This document shows, piece after piece, positions 49,270-58,884 of a stretch of 64,000 nt of DNA. Positions within the stretch are counted from its first letter, which is position 1. Each line of letters begins with the position of its first letter. The stretch is from Nemorincola caseinilytica (lineage in GTDB: Bacteria; Bacteroidota; Bacteroidia; Chitinophagales; Chitinophagaceae): assembly GCF_039540515.1 (NCBI RefSeq), contig NZ_BAABFA010000010.1, forward strand, positions 186,001 through 250,000. Reading direction: 5' to 3'. The notes under the pieces were generated by a model. The model ran no database searches, was not told where the DNA came from, and saw only the letters and a program-made list of their open reading frames with translations. A program made the position numbers and the translations under genes.

Positions 49270-49391
49270 GAGGCGTAAAATTAATAATAAAGATCCGTTC
49301 ACCTGTTCTACCTATCGCACAATGGCAGTTATAAATATGTGAAGGCCCTTTGCCGCTGCGCTGCCTACATATAACTGTCAACTATTCACCA

Positions 49392-49399
49392 TATTTTTG
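49392..49399 (+). promoter_or_regulatory. TAnnTTTG element before the glycyl-tRNA synthetase
   Basis: TATTTTTG at 49392-49399 lies 8 bases before the ATG at 49408, so the transcript would be nearly leaderless. No -33 TTG is clear. Confidence 0.45.
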
Positions 49400-49407
49400 C
49401 CGCAGAT

Positions 49408-50838
49408 ATGGCAAATGAGAACAAACTGCAGGCCATCATAGGTCACTGCAAAGAATACGGCTACATATTCCAGTCGAGCGAGATATACGATGGCCTGAGC
49501 GCGGTGTACGACTACGGTCAGTACGGTGCCGAGCTGAAAAGGAACATACGCGAATACTGGTGGCGCAGCATGACCCTGATGCACGATAATATAGTGGGTA
49601 TAGATGCTGCCATATTCATGCACCCTACGGTATGGAAGGCCAGCGGGCATGTGGACAACTTCAGCGACCCGATGATAGATAACAAGGATAGCAAGAAGCG
49701 CTACCGTGTGGACCACCTGATAGAAGGCCATGCCGAAACACTGGAGAAAGCTGCTGCCGAGGCCATGCTGGCACAGATGGACCAATTGCTGGCCGCCAAC
49801 GATCTCGCAGGGCTAAAGCAACTTATATACGACAACAAGATAAAATGCGGTGTGAGCGGCACTGTGAACTGGACCGATGTGCGCCAGTTCAACCTGATGT
49901 TCTCTACCCAGCTGGGCTCTGTGGCAGAGGACGCGAGCGAGATATACCTGCGCCCCGAAACGGCGCAAGGCATATTCGTGAACTTTCTGAACGTGCAGAA
50001 GACCGGTCGCATGAAGATACCCTTCGGTATAGCGCAGACCGGTAAGGCTTTTCGCAACGAGATAGTGGCGCGCGGCTTCATCTTCCGCATGCGCGAGTTC
50101 GAGCAGATGGAGATGCAGTTCTTCATAAAGCCCGGCACACAGAAGGAATGGTACGAATACTGGAAGGAAGCACGCATGAAATGGCACCTGGCACTGGGCA
50201 TACCGCAAGACCACTACCGTTTTCACGACCATGTGAAACTGGCGCACTATGCCGATGCGGCATGTGATATAGAGTACGATTTCCCTATGGGCTTCAAAGA
50301 GGTGGAAGGCATACACAGCCGTACCGACTTCGACCTGACACAGCACCAGCAGTATAGTGGAAAGAAACTCACCTATTTCGATACCGACATCAACCAGCAC
50401 TATGTACCCTATGTGATAGAGACATCGATAGGACTGGACCGAGCAGTGATGATGGTACTGAGCGAGGCATATGAAGAGCAGGACCTGAGCGCCGATGGCA
50501 AGGAAGATAGCCGCGTGGTGCTAAAGCTGCCCGCAATGCTGGCGCCCATAAAACTGGCCGTGCTGCCACTGACCAAAAAAGACGGCCTGCCCGATATAGC
50601 CCGAGACCTGATAAACGAATGCCGGCCATACTTCAAATGCTATTATGAAGAGAAGGACAGCATAGGCAAGCGCTACCGCAGGCAGGATGCCATTGGCACA
50701 CCGTTCTGCATCACCATAGATCACCAGACGAAGGAGGACCAGACCGTGACCATACGCTACCGCGACAGCATGACGCAGGAGCGCATACCACTGGCCAGTG
50801 TACGAGACCTGGTGATGGATAAGATAAAAATGTTCTGA
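49408..50838 (+). CDS. glyS: Glycyl-tRNA synthetase (class II, dimeric)
   Basis: This enzyme charges tRNA-Gly. The 476-residue protein is of the single-chain eukaryote-like type. It has GYIFQSSEIYDGLSAVYDYGQYGAELKRNI near residues 18-47, motif 2 in FRNEIVARGFIFRMREFEQMEMQFF, and motif 3 in YVIETSIGLDRAVMMVL. The C-terminal anticodon-binding domain runs from about residue 385 (APIKLAVLPLTKKDGL). No insertions or lesions were seen. It is not coupled to a neighbour. Confidence 0.95.
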   Translation: MANENKLQAIIGHCKEYGYIFQSSEIYDGLSAVYDYGQYGAELKRNIREYWWRSMTLMHDNIVGIDAAIFMHPTVWKASGHVDNFSDPMIDNKDSKKRYRVDHLIEGHAETLEKAAAEAMLAQMDQLLAANDLAGLKQLIYDNKIKCGVSGTVNWTDVRQFNLMFSTQLGSVAEDASEIYLRPETAQGIFVNFLNVQKTGRMKIPFGIAQTGKAFRNEIVARGFIFRMREFEQMEMQFFIKPGTQKEWYEYWKEARMKWHLALGIPQDHYRFHDHVKLAHYADAACDIEYDFPMGFKEVEGIHSRTDFDLTQHQQYSGKKLTYFDTDINQHYVPYVIETSIGLDRAVMMVLSEAYEEQDLSADGKEDSRVVLKLPAMLAPIKLAVLPLTKKDGLPDIARDLINECRPYFKCYYEEKDSIGKRYRRQDAIGTPFCITIDHQTKEDQTVTIRYRDSMTQERIPLASVRDLVMDKIKMF

Positions 50839-50911
50839 TGATACACACAAAGCCATATGCCCTGCGTATGGCTTTGCTGTTCTATACTGGTACTACCAAA
50901 AAAATAACGCT

Positions 50912-52096
50912 ATGTGCAACATGCGATATACCGTTCTTCTATGGCGATGCATGTTGTTGCTGTGTATGTGCGCAGGGCACTACAGCGGCATGGCGCAGCA
51001 GAAAGACAAATACGCAGTACTCTTTGGCAAGCACAACAGCCGTATGCGCAAACCACCAAGCAATGTGGTGCGCATGTTCCTGGATAAGGATGGGAATTAC
51101 TACCCTGATATTTCGATAAGTAGGCGCAGCCTGCGCAAAAGCAATAGCAGCCTGCGCCAGTGGTATGCCGACCATACCGATAGGTTCGAGGAGCTGTGTA
51201 AAAAGTATAGTATAGGTGAGGGCAGCTTTGATAAACGCCTGGAGCTATTGAACGCGGCCATCGCCAAAGAGATAGCAGACCGTATAAATACCCGCAGCAA
51301 GGAATATGATGTAGTGGATGTTTCGATACACGGGTTTCGCAAGAAGGCTTATGGCATCAGCCTGGGCAACAGGCGGTCGGTAGGCGACAACAGGAAACTG
51401 GAGGCGGCCATCGATCGCTACAGTACAAAGAAACATTTTTATACAGAGGTCTATTGGGATTCGAAATACCTGGGGCCGCTGGAAATGATTCGCAAGGATA
51501 AGGGATACCATGTATTCGCAGAGCAGGGAATACCGGCAGCTTTGCGCGTGGGCCTGGCAGCAAGAAGGGTGGTAAGCAATATAAAGCGGCAGCGCATCAA
51601 CATCATCACACATAGCCTGGGCGCTGTAGTGGGCGCAGAGCTATTGTTCAATGCCGATACATCGGAACCTGCCTTGCAGAGCCGGCTGCGTACGCCTGCA
51701 CAGCCCGATGTGCGCACCTGCCTTATAGCGCCTGCCACATCGCCATACCTTTTTCGCAACTATGATGATCGCGGACCGCGCAAGGCTCCTGTGCCCGATA
51801 ACTACTCGATGGCTGTTGTATATAACACGAACGATTTTGTGCTGAACAAGAACCTGCAACTACTGTTCTTGCATATAGGGCGCAATACTGCCGACAGCAT
51901 ATCGTCTACAACGCTGGGGTGCAACTGCGGCTCGGCCATAGACACTATAGCGCAATATGTATCGCCGGGCAGGTTCACTGCCTTTGATATGTCTCTGAAG
52001 AGGAAGAGCAAGCGCAAATGCCATTACCTGAACCATTGCTACATCCGCAATAAGCGGGCCTTTCGCAATGTAGTTGCGACCTTCCTGGACAAGTAG
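50912..52096 (+). CDS. Exported alpha/beta hydrolase-like protein
   Basis: The 394-residue protein has a Cys-rich signal segment (MLLLCMCAGHYSGMAQ) after a short basic leader. The start is uncertain among several early Mets. The middle has a nucleophile elbow ITHSLGAVVGAELLFN (Ser about residue 237) in an alpha/beta-hydrolase context, with an oxyanion-type VDVSIHGFRKKAYG beforehand, similar to DUF900-like proteins. The N-terminal 110 residues are basic and helical. The catalytic Asp and His were not placed. Its activity is unknown. Confidence 0.65.
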   Translation: MCNMRYTVLLWRCMLLLCMCAGHYSGMAQQKDKYAVLFGKHNSRMRKPPSNVVRMFLDKDGNYYPDISISRRSLRKSNSSLRQWYADHTDRFEELCKKYSIGEGSFDKRLELLNAAIAKEIADRINTRSKEYDVVDVSIHGFRKKAYGISLGNRRSVGDNRKLEAAIDRYSTKKHFYTEVYWDSKYLGPLEMIRKDKGYHVFAEQGIPAALRVGLAARRVVSNIKRQRINIITHSLGAVVGAELLFNADTSEPALQSRLRTPAQPDVRTCLIAPATSPYLFRNYDDRGPRKAPVPDNYSMAVVYNTNDFVLNKNLQLLFLHIGRNTADSISSTTLGCNCGSAIDTIAQYVSPGRFTAFDMSLKRKSKRKCHYLNHCYIRNKRAFRNVVATFLDK

Positions 52097-52103
52097 CTTT
52101 TTA

Positions 52104-53228
52104 TTAGTGGTCGTGGTGGTGACGGTCGTCCTCACGCTCTTCGGAAGTGGGCGCAGAGGTGGTCATGTGTGCGAGGCCCTTGAACAATTTGGGCAGGTAG
52201 AAACGCTTTGTGAGCAGCACATTGTACACCGGCACATTGCGCGGGAAGGTACCGCGGATGTTGGCAGTGATAGATATATTGGTGTGCGGCTCTGTGAGTG
52301 ATGCATCGAACAGGTAGAAGAATTTGTTGGTGAGCAGTATGGGCGCTGCAAGGCTATTGGCATTGCCCTGCACAGACATATCGTAGTAGCCGCGTATCGC
52401 ATCGTTCTCCTGGCCCAGCACTATGCTGCCGAACGTCATTTTGAAGCGAGCCCTTATATACTTCTGCTCTACATGGAATGGTATGGATATACCAAAGTAA
52501 CCATAGAAGTTGGGCACGCTGAAGGTATCCTGCAGAGAGGTGAGCGGGCGGCGAGCATAGAAGGTATCGCGCGATACGGTGATATCCTGTGTGTCCAGTA
52601 CTGTCGTATTGTTGTAAGAGAAGCGGTAGTTCATCTTATACATCTCGGCATGCAAGCCTACACCTATGCGTATATTGCCTTTGTCGTTCAGGCTCCAGAA
52701 GGTGTTGGGGTTCACGAAGAGCGATAGCTGGTTCACATAAACATTCAGGTTCTGAGTGGAGTATTTTCTTGTGTACCTTATGCTATCGGCGTTCACCTGT
52801 GTGGGGTTCACATTCTGAAAGGTGCTGAAGTTGGAGAAGTTATAGTTCTGGCTGGTAAAGTAGCTGGCGCCCATATCTATGCCCAGGTACTGGCGTGTGT
52901 GGCTACCATGCGGTGTAAGGCGTAGCAGCCTGTCGTCATAATAACGTACACCTCCGTATATGATGTCCTCTATACGGGCATCGGCATTCAGAAAGTTGAA
53001 ATTGGAACCTACCTCGAAAAAGAAACCCGCATACCTGGGTATGGTATCTATATACTCGCTTTCTGCAGCACCGCCTTTTGCGCCCTCTTCGCTACCATCA
53101 TCATCGGTCTCGCCGGCATCGGCCGAAGGCAGAGCGTGAGATTCGCGTGGGGCCTGCTGTGCGGCGACCTGCTGAACGCCAAGAGTGAACAATGAACAAG
53201 CGGTGAGGTAGACGAACTTTTTAAGCAT
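52104..53228 (-). CDS. Exported beta-rich protein with a His-rich tail
   Basis: The 374-residue protein has a signal peptide (MLKKFVYLTACSLFTLGVQQVAAQ), an acidic linker (ADAGETDDDGSEEGAKGG), and then strands with alternating aromatic residues typical of outer-membrane barrels (AGFFFEVGSNFNFLN, VYVNQLSLFVNP, IRIGVGLHAEMYKMNYRFSYNN, PNFYGYFGISIPF, ARFKMTFGSIVLG). The end is unusual: EEREDDRHHHDH, a histidine- and acid-rich tail that could bind metals. I do not recognise the family. It lies between two other exported-protein genes. Confidence 0.7.
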   Translation of the reverse strand: MLKKFVYLTACSLFTLGVQQVAAQQAPRESHALPSADAGETDDDGSEEGAKGGAAESEYIDTIPRYAGFFFEVGSNFNFLNADARIEDIIYGGVRYYDDRLLRLTPHGSHTRQYLGIDMGASYFTSQNYNFSNFSTFQNVNPTQVNADSIRYTRKYSTQNLNVYVNQLSLFVNPNTFWSLNDKGNIRIGVGLHAEMYKMNYRFSYNNTTVLDTQDITVSRDTFYARRPLTSLQDTFSVPNFYGYFGISIPFHVEQKYIRARFKMTFGSIVLGQENDAIRGYYDMSVQGNANSLAAPILLTNKFFYLFDASLTEPHTNISITANIRGTFPRNVPVYNVLLTKRFYLPKLFKGLAHMTTSAPTSEEREDDRHHHDH

Positions 53229-53345
53229 ATGGATATGTATGAGGTGTTCTGTTAAAAAATGAACCTTATCATGTATACCCGTAAATATAATAACAGCTTT
53301 TAAGAAATAAAAGCATTCTCATTTGTTTTTCCTTAACATTCTCTG

Positions 53346-54809
53346 TTATCGCAACAGGGTGGTATTTCCCCGCTCTGTTCTTTCTTCGCCAAGGTTGTCG
53401 GTATACTCTATCTGCCATAGATATACCCCTATATCCTGCTCTTTGCCATCCCAGCCTATGCCTGCCATCAGCTCGGTGGTATAGTATACCCGTTTTCCCC
53501 ACCTATTGTATATGCTGAAGGACCTTAACCTGCTTTTGCCTACAGGCATCGGTATCAATCTGTCGTTGATGCCGTCTCCATTGGGGGTAAATGCATTGGG
53601 GGCCGTATAACCAGAGTGTTCGCGTACGAATATGGTAATGGTATCATAGCCCTTGCAGTCATTATTGGTCTCGCCATATAGTATATAAGTATGGTCTCCA
53701 AGTTCTGTAAAAGTGCCGATAGGATCGGGCGACCCGGCATCGCTGAGGAATGTAGCGGGGTTCCAGGAGTACCTTATCGCTCCCTTCGCATGAAAATGTA
53801 TGGTGTCGCCCTGAAGGACCGTACGGTTCACTCCGGCATTGGGCTTGTAGCTTTCTATTAAACCATTACAATTTATTACGGTCCACTGGAACTCCCTGTA
53901 TACTTTATTGATGAGCACCCCGTTTCGCCATTCGTTGCAGCATATACCTACCTGGTACCGGCCTATCTTGCCGGGTACTACGGTCACAATGCCCGCGATG
54001 GGATCTATTTGTATGGGCTCTGCGACAAACACAGGCGCAGCATGCCAGTAGGCCGGTTGGTACTGCACGGTATCGAACGGAGGAGCTGTAGTCACTTTCG
54101 GTTTTATATCCGGGCCGGACGCACCTTCGTATATGTTGGAGAATTCATAGGTGAGCGAGTCTCCATCGGCATCGGTAGCGCTAACGTCCAATATCATTTT
54201 TTCATTCATACATATGACCGGTGTGGGATGGTCTTTGAATACCGCGCTGCTGTTGCGCATGCCACCACCCGCGCCGGGTATGGTACAAAAAAATGTTACT
54301 CCCTTTTCGCCGGCATCTACGAGGTTCTCTACCGATGCTGTACGGCAACATCTTTGGTATACCACTACATAACCAGCTGTATTTTGCGGCAGATAATATC
54401 TTTTCGAGAATTTTTTTCGGAGCAGGCAGGGCCGGTTTCCCTGCAAAGGCACAATTCCGCAGCCGGTCGTTACCTCCTCTTGTGGAATTGTTGTAGCGCC
54501 TCCGCTGCCCGGTGTGGGATCGTAATATATATTGGTATCTACCCTGAGCAGTGAACCACCGTTCTCATATACTGTAAAGAAGGCAGGGTTATCTTGCTGG
54601 ATGGCATCGGACACGCCGTCCTTACAATCCTGGTATAGCAGAAGTGTGACCGTATATACCTGGAAGAGGTTGCCACTTATGGTGGTATCTTTTATAAAGG
54701 TGTAGGTCATATCGCCACCGGTGGTATGCGAGGCATGGGCATAGATACCCTTCAGGCATAGCATGGGCAGGAAAAGGCATACAATAAAAAGGTGTTTTAC
54801 TGGCATCAT
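53346..54809 (-). CDS. Secreted protein with T9SS type B (gliding-motility-associated) C-terminus
   Basis: From ATG 54809 (MMPVKHLFIVCLFLPMLCLKGIYAHA) the protein has 487 residues. The N-terminal part SHTTGGDMTYTFIKD with DCKDG and TVYENGG is common to gliding-motility-associated proteins of Bacteroidota. The middle is an Ig-like set of strands. The tail has APNAFTPNGDGINDRLIP, SIYNRWGKRVYYT, GWDGKEQDIGVYLWQI and a final ERGNTTLLR, the type B sorting domain. It is probably exported by T9SS and placed on the surface. No enzyme motif was seen. Confidence 0.88.
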   Translation of the reverse strand: MMPVKHLFIVCLFLPMLCLKGIYAHASHTTGGDMTYTFIKDTTISGNLFQVYTVTLLLYQDCKDGVSDAIQQDNPAFFTVYENGGSLLRVDTNIYYDPTPGSGGATTIPQEEVTTGCGIVPLQGNRPCLLRKKFSKRYYLPQNTAGYVVVYQRCCRTASVENLVDAGEKGVTFFCTIPGAGGGMRNSSAVFKDHPTPVICMNEKMILDVSATDADGDSLTYEFSNIYEGASGPDIKPKVTTAPPFDTVQYQPAYWHAAPVFVAEPIQIDPIAGIVTVVPGKIGRYQVGICCNEWRNGVLINKVYREFQWTVINCNGLIESYKPNAGVNRTVLQGDTIHFHAKGAIRYSWNPATFLSDAGSPDPIGTFTELGDHTYILYGETNNDCKGYDTITIFVREHSGYTAPNAFTPNGDGINDRLIPMPVGKSRLRSFSIYNRWGKRVYYTTELMAGIGWDGKEQDIGVYLWQIEYTDNLGEERTERGNTTLLR

Positions 54810-55508
54810 AAGGTATGGTTTTTGGGTATGTACAGGGAATAGAACACGAGCCACGGTACAATAACCAAGACGTAATATTTACCGCATCACTTGGGTTGGG
54901 AACAGTACTTTTTGTTCCTGCATCGGGGTAGTGTTGTATATTGGTAACGCTGTTATATCGAATATTATTATTCTAGTTATTGCATTCTTAGTAATGCAAG
55001 AGTTGCGCTTCTATACGGTCTTTACAGTAAGATAATTCATTTGTGTTGTGGGTAATTACCTTATAAGTGTTGGTATCTTGCTATAAAGCATTGTAAAACA
55101 AGCTGTGATATCTTTAAAAACGAACGAGCTGCGTAGCAGCGGAAATTTTTTTAGACCTAAAAGGCGGTCTGTCCACATCGTTCTACGAGATCAACAGTGA
55201 GGTATTTACCCACAGTGCATGTTACTCACAATTAACGTTCTGCTGTTACAAGTGCTTGTTCTACCGCTTTTCTGATGTTGATAACCGTAGAGTGAATGTG
55301 TATAAACCCGAACTTTGGAAAATGCAAGTCTGATCGCATTTTTTATTCCACGAACTCCCGATCCTAATAGTAATAGTCCTTTCTTTTAAAAAATTTTACT
55401 TTACTATTATAAGGAATGTGGAATTCTTGTTGAAAATGGTATGAAATTTGCGTTATAGATTTGACCTTAGAGTTTTCTTGTTATTTTATATCATCTATCA
55501 AGGTAAGC
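54810..55508. other. AT-rich intergenic region with DnaA-box-like cluster (candidate oriC)
   Basis: About 700 bases lie between the divergent genes at 54809 and 55509. TGTGTATAA at 55297-55305 is an exact match to the reverse of TTATNCACA. Single-mismatch boxes lie at 55047-55055 (TGTGGGTAA), 55206-55214 (TTACCCACA), 55222-55230 (TTACTCACA) and 55276-55284 (TGTTGATAA). An AT-only-like tract follows at 55383-55412. No ORF was seen. An imperfect GCTGCGTAGCAGC palindrome lies at about 55128-55140. This layout resembles a replication origin but is unproven. Confidence 0.45.
55456..55463 (+). promoter_or_regulatory. TAnnTTTG promoter element of nadA
   Basis: TAGATTTG at 55456-55463 lies 46 bases before the nadA ATG at 55509. 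Confidence 0.45.
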
Positions 55509-56513
55509 ATGGATAGTGTTCTGGCAGAAAGTATAGAAAAGAATGGTTTTCTGGATATAGACGTGGACCCGTCCATGGACCTATTCAGCGAGGTGGACAA
55601 GCTGCGCAAGGAAAAGAACGCCATCATTCTTGCGCATTACTACCAGGAGCCTGATATACAAGATATAGCCGACTACATAGGCGACAGCCTTGGGCTGGCT
55701 GAAAAGGCTGCAGAGACCGATGCCGATATCATAGTTTTTGCAGGTGTACACTTTATGGCAGAGACGGCCAAGATACTGAACCCAAGTAAAAAGGTACTGG
55801 TACCCGATATGAAGGCAGGCTGCTCGCTGAGCGATAGCTGTCCACCGGCACTGTTCGGCGCATTCAAGAGCAAGCACCCCGACCATATAGTTGTTTCCTA
55901 CATAAACTGCTCTGCGGGTATAAAGGCACTGAGCGATATAATATGCACCTCATCGAACGCACGCAGTATAATAGATAGCTTGCCTGCCGACCAGAAGATC
56001 ATCTTTGCGCCAGATAAGAACCTGGGTGCATACCTGAACAAGGTGACCGGTAGAAACATGGTACTGTGGAACGGCGCCTGTATGGTACACGAGATATTCT
56101 CTCTGGAGAAGATAACCAGGCTGAAGCAACGTCACCCTGATGCAAAGCTGATAGCGCACCCGGAGTGTGAGGATGCAGTACTGCAGATAGCAGACTTCAT
56201 AGGCTCTACCACGGCCCTGCTGAATTATACGAAGAAAGACAACAGCAATACCTATATAGTGGCCACAGAGGCGGGCATACTGCACAAGATGATAGAAGCA
56301 TCTCCGCATAAGACGTTCATAGCTGCACCGCCCGATAACTCGTGTGCATGCAATGAATGCCCGCACATGAAGAGGAATACACTGGAGAAGATATACAACT
56401 GCCTGAGATACGAACAACCTGAGCTGATAATGGATGAGGACCTGTGCCTGGCCGCAAGGAGACCGATAGATAGGATGATGGAAATAAGTAGAAAAGCCGG
56501 TTTAATAGCCTGA
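55509..56513 (+). CDS. nadA: Quinolinate synthase
   Basis: NadA condenses iminoaspartate and dihydroxyacetone phosphate to quinolinate for NAD synthesis. The 334-residue protein (ATG 55509) has ILAHYYQEPDIQDIADYIGDSLGLA near residues 40-64, the VFAGVHFMAETAKIL motif, and the cluster Cys in KAGCSLSDSC (Cys105), WNGACMVHE and CACNECPHM. All three 4Fe-4S ligands appear present. The frame is open 16 codons upstream, but that start is unlikely. nadB and nadC are not adjacent. Confidence 0.94.
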   Translation: MDSVLAESIEKNGFLDIDVDPSMDLFSEVDKLRKEKNAIILAHYYQEPDIQDIADYIGDSLGLAEKAAETDADIIVFAGVHFMAETAKILNPSKKVLVPDMKAGCSLSDSCPPALFGAFKSKHPDHIVVSYINCSAGIKALSDIICTSSNARSIIDSLPADQKIIFAPDKNLGAYLNKVTGRNMVLWNGACMVHEIFSLEKITRLKQRHPDAKLIAHPECEDAVLQIADFIGSTTALLNYTKKDNSNTYIVATEAGILHKMIEASPHKTFIAAPPDNSCACNECPHMKRNTLEKIYNCLRYEQPELIMDEDLCLAARRPIDRMMEISRKAGLIA

Positions 56514-56619
56514 TGATAAAATATTAGATGATCATTAGGATCTACCCCGTTTGGCGTTATTTTTTGTTTATGTTAATAATAGTTCTTAACTTGTCAAATT
56601 AAATTAAATTTAATTATTT

Positions 56620-58590
56620 ATGAAGCAGATCATTACACTGAAAAAGCTAATGCTGGCCGCATGTGTAGCAGGTGCTAGTATCGCCAATGCGCAGATACAT
56701 CCGCTCGCTTTCGGTCCTTTCCCGTACGGTACCGGTACGTCTGACCCTAACTGGTACAAAGATTATGTAGGCTTAAGGTTCGTGGTGAATAGCCCGGCAT
56801 CTGTAGCAGGTGATAAAGTCTATACTTATCCAGGTACGGGTACTACTCCATGGGGTGGTATCGTAACAACTGCGATAGTAAATGAACAGATAGTAATGCC
56901 GGTAGGCGATACTGTTGTAGCATCGGCGCTGCCAGCAGGTTCTATGGCAGGCAAGATAGCTTTTGTGTACCGTGGTGGTGGCATAGAGTTCGTATGTAAG
57001 GCTCAAAAGTGCCAGGACGCGGGCGCTATAGCGTGTGTGATAGTGAACAATATAACAGGCGGCCCTATAGGTATGGGTGCAGGTACAATATGCCCTGCAA
57101 CAGGTGTTACCATACCTGTATTCATGATATCAAAAGAAGACGGCGATCCGATAGCAGCAAAATATCATGCTCTTGATACTGCCCGCATGACCATCACTCC
57201 ATGGGGTCTTGGTCTTGGCCATGACATAGGTTTCGTACCTGGTGGCGCTGCCAACTGGCATGGTTATGCCATACCTTCTAACCAGCTAGGTTCCAGCGGC
57301 AATCCGTTCGAATACAAGATGGCCGATGGTGCATTCATAGCCAACTATGGTACTAACGCTATGACCAATGTGAAGGTGGATGTAGCTACTACGTTCACTC
57401 CTTCGGGCGGTTCTCCTGCGGCTGTGCATACCAGCAGTGTATCTGTAGGTAACTTCACTGTAGCGGATTCTATCTATGCGATGTTCCGTACCGATGGCGC
57501 CAACATCTATGATGTGAACGCGAGTGGTCCTGGCCGTTTCGATGTGAAATATGACATCAGCAGCCCTGACTTCACTGACGACAACATGGCGGATAACAGC
57601 ATGACCACATCTTTCTATGTTACAGACAGTACATACTCTAAAGCCCGCTATGACTTCTCTACCAACAGGCCTGTAAAGACCATAGGTTACGCTTTCGGTG
57701 GTGGTGCAGACTTCCTGTGGGGTCCTATGTACTTCGTAAGGAATGGTGGTACTGCTCTTTCAAGGGTACAGTATTCTCTGTCTACCAACACTGCCGGCCC
57801 TCTGGGAACACCTGCTAACATATTCCTCTTCAAATGGGTAGATGGCTCTAACAGCCTGCCTAAGGATTCTGTACTGCAGAACGGCGAAATGGAACTGGTA
57901 TCTCTGGGTCAGCACAACTATGATGGTGTACAGGATACATCGGGCGCTGACCTGAACTTCTGGGGCATGGGCGATCCTGATGGTAACCCTGCTACAGTGA
58001 TGCTGGATGCTAACTCATGGTATTACCTGGCGGTATATGTACCAGGTGGTCACTTCCTGGGTTCAGATGGTATCTACAATCCTTATCCTCGTATTTATGG
58101 CCTGTTCCAGAACAACCAAGCCGTACTGGATTACTCTAGCATGGTAGGTACTTCTAAGGATGACATCCTGGCCAATCCTTCTTCTGCCAACTCTCCTCTT
58201 CCCGGCGCTTTCATCAGCTTCGTGAATTCGATAGATTCAGTGAACTACAACAACACTCGTGGCCTGATACCTGCAGTAGCTATGATAGCTAACAATTCTC
58301 CTGTTATCAGCGTGAAGGGCAGTCCTGTAGTGAACAAGAACAAGGTGAGCGTATTCCCTAACCCTGCTAAAGATCAGCTGAATGTGAATGTAGAATTCGA
58401 GAACGCTACCAAGAAGGCTACTTATATGATAATAGATGGCCTGGGCAGGTTCGTATCGAAGGAAGTACATAACAATGTTACTACCGACAACTTCTCTATC
58501 AACACTAGCAGCCTGCCTTCCGGTAACTACTACCTGATAGTAAGTGACGACGTAAGGTCTAAGTCTACTAAGTTCGTTATAGCTAAGTAA
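56620..58590 (+). CDS. Secreted PA-domain protein with T9SS type A sorting domain
   Basis: The 656-residue protein has a signal peptide (MKQIITLKKLMLAACVAGASIANAQ). A protease-associated (PA) domain follows, with SMAGKIAFVYRGGGIEFVCKAQKCQDAGAIACVIVNN and VTIPVFMISKEDGDPI. A long beta-sandwich part has several DSIYAMFRTDGA and WYYLAVYVPGG stretches. It ends in a type A tail (VSVFPNPAKDQLNVNVEFEN, SLPSGNYYLIVSDD). There is no protease domain. The codons favour GGT, GCT and ACT more than the neighbours do, which suggests high expression. A strong terminator follows. Confidence 0.88.
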   Translation: MKQIITLKKLMLAACVAGASIANAQIHPLAFGPFPYGTGTSDPNWYKDYVGLRFVVNSPASVAGDKVYTYPGTGTTPWGGIVTTAIVNEQIVMPVGDTVVASALPAGSMAGKIAFVYRGGGIEFVCKAQKCQDAGAIACVIVNNITGGPIGMGAGTICPATGVTIPVFMISKEDGDPIAAKYHALDTARMTITPWGLGLGHDIGFVPGGAANWHGYAIPSNQLGSSGNPFEYKMADGAFIANYGTNAMTNVKVDVATTFTPSGGSPAAVHTSSVSVGNFTVADSIYAMFRTDGANIYDVNASGPGRFDVKYDISSPDFTDDNMADNSMTTSFYVTDSTYSKARYDFSTNRPVKTIGYAFGGGADFLWGPMYFVRNGGTALSRVQYSLSTNTAGPLGTPANIFLFKWVDGSNSLPKDSVLQNGEMELVSLGQHNYDGVQDTSGADLNFWGMGDPDGNPATVMLDANSWYYLAVYVPGGHFLGSDGIYNPYPRIYGLFQNNQAVLDYSSMVGTSKDDILANPSSANSPLPGAFISFVNSIDSVNYNNTRGLIPAVAMIANNSPVISVKGSPVVNKNKVSVFPNPAKDQLNVNVEFENATKKATYMIIDGLGRFVSKEVHNNVTTDNFSINTSSLPSGNYYLIVSDDVRSKSTKFVIAK

Positions 58591-58621
58591 TAGACCGATA
58601 CAGTAAGTTATAAATGCAGGA

Positions 58622-58652
58622 ATGCCACCCGATGAAGGGTGGCATTTTTGTT
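58622..58652 (+). terminator. Terminator of the PA-domain gene
   Basis: ATGCCACCC, a six-base loop and GGGTGGCAT form a 9-pair stem followed by TTTTTG. Confidence 0.85.
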
Positions 58653-58884
58653 TTATCGGGCATTGTCATTTTTCTTTTCAGCGTACATGAACCTGTTGCT
58701 CTTTTCCTTGGATAAGATGGGGTTGCAGGAAAGTGTGCTGCAGGAGTGATGTAATGCGCTCTATTGAATACTCTTGAATGTTCATATACAGACAAGGGTA
58801 GTTATTCCGGGATGGAATAATAGATGCCTTTTGCAGCAATGAATAAGATGGAATTGCAAACCTACCTATGAAGTAGCAGGTAGT

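Noticed and set aside
58583..58795. 70-codon minus-strand frame after the PA-domain gene
   Set aside because: It spans the terminator hairpin of the upstream gene and has no motif.
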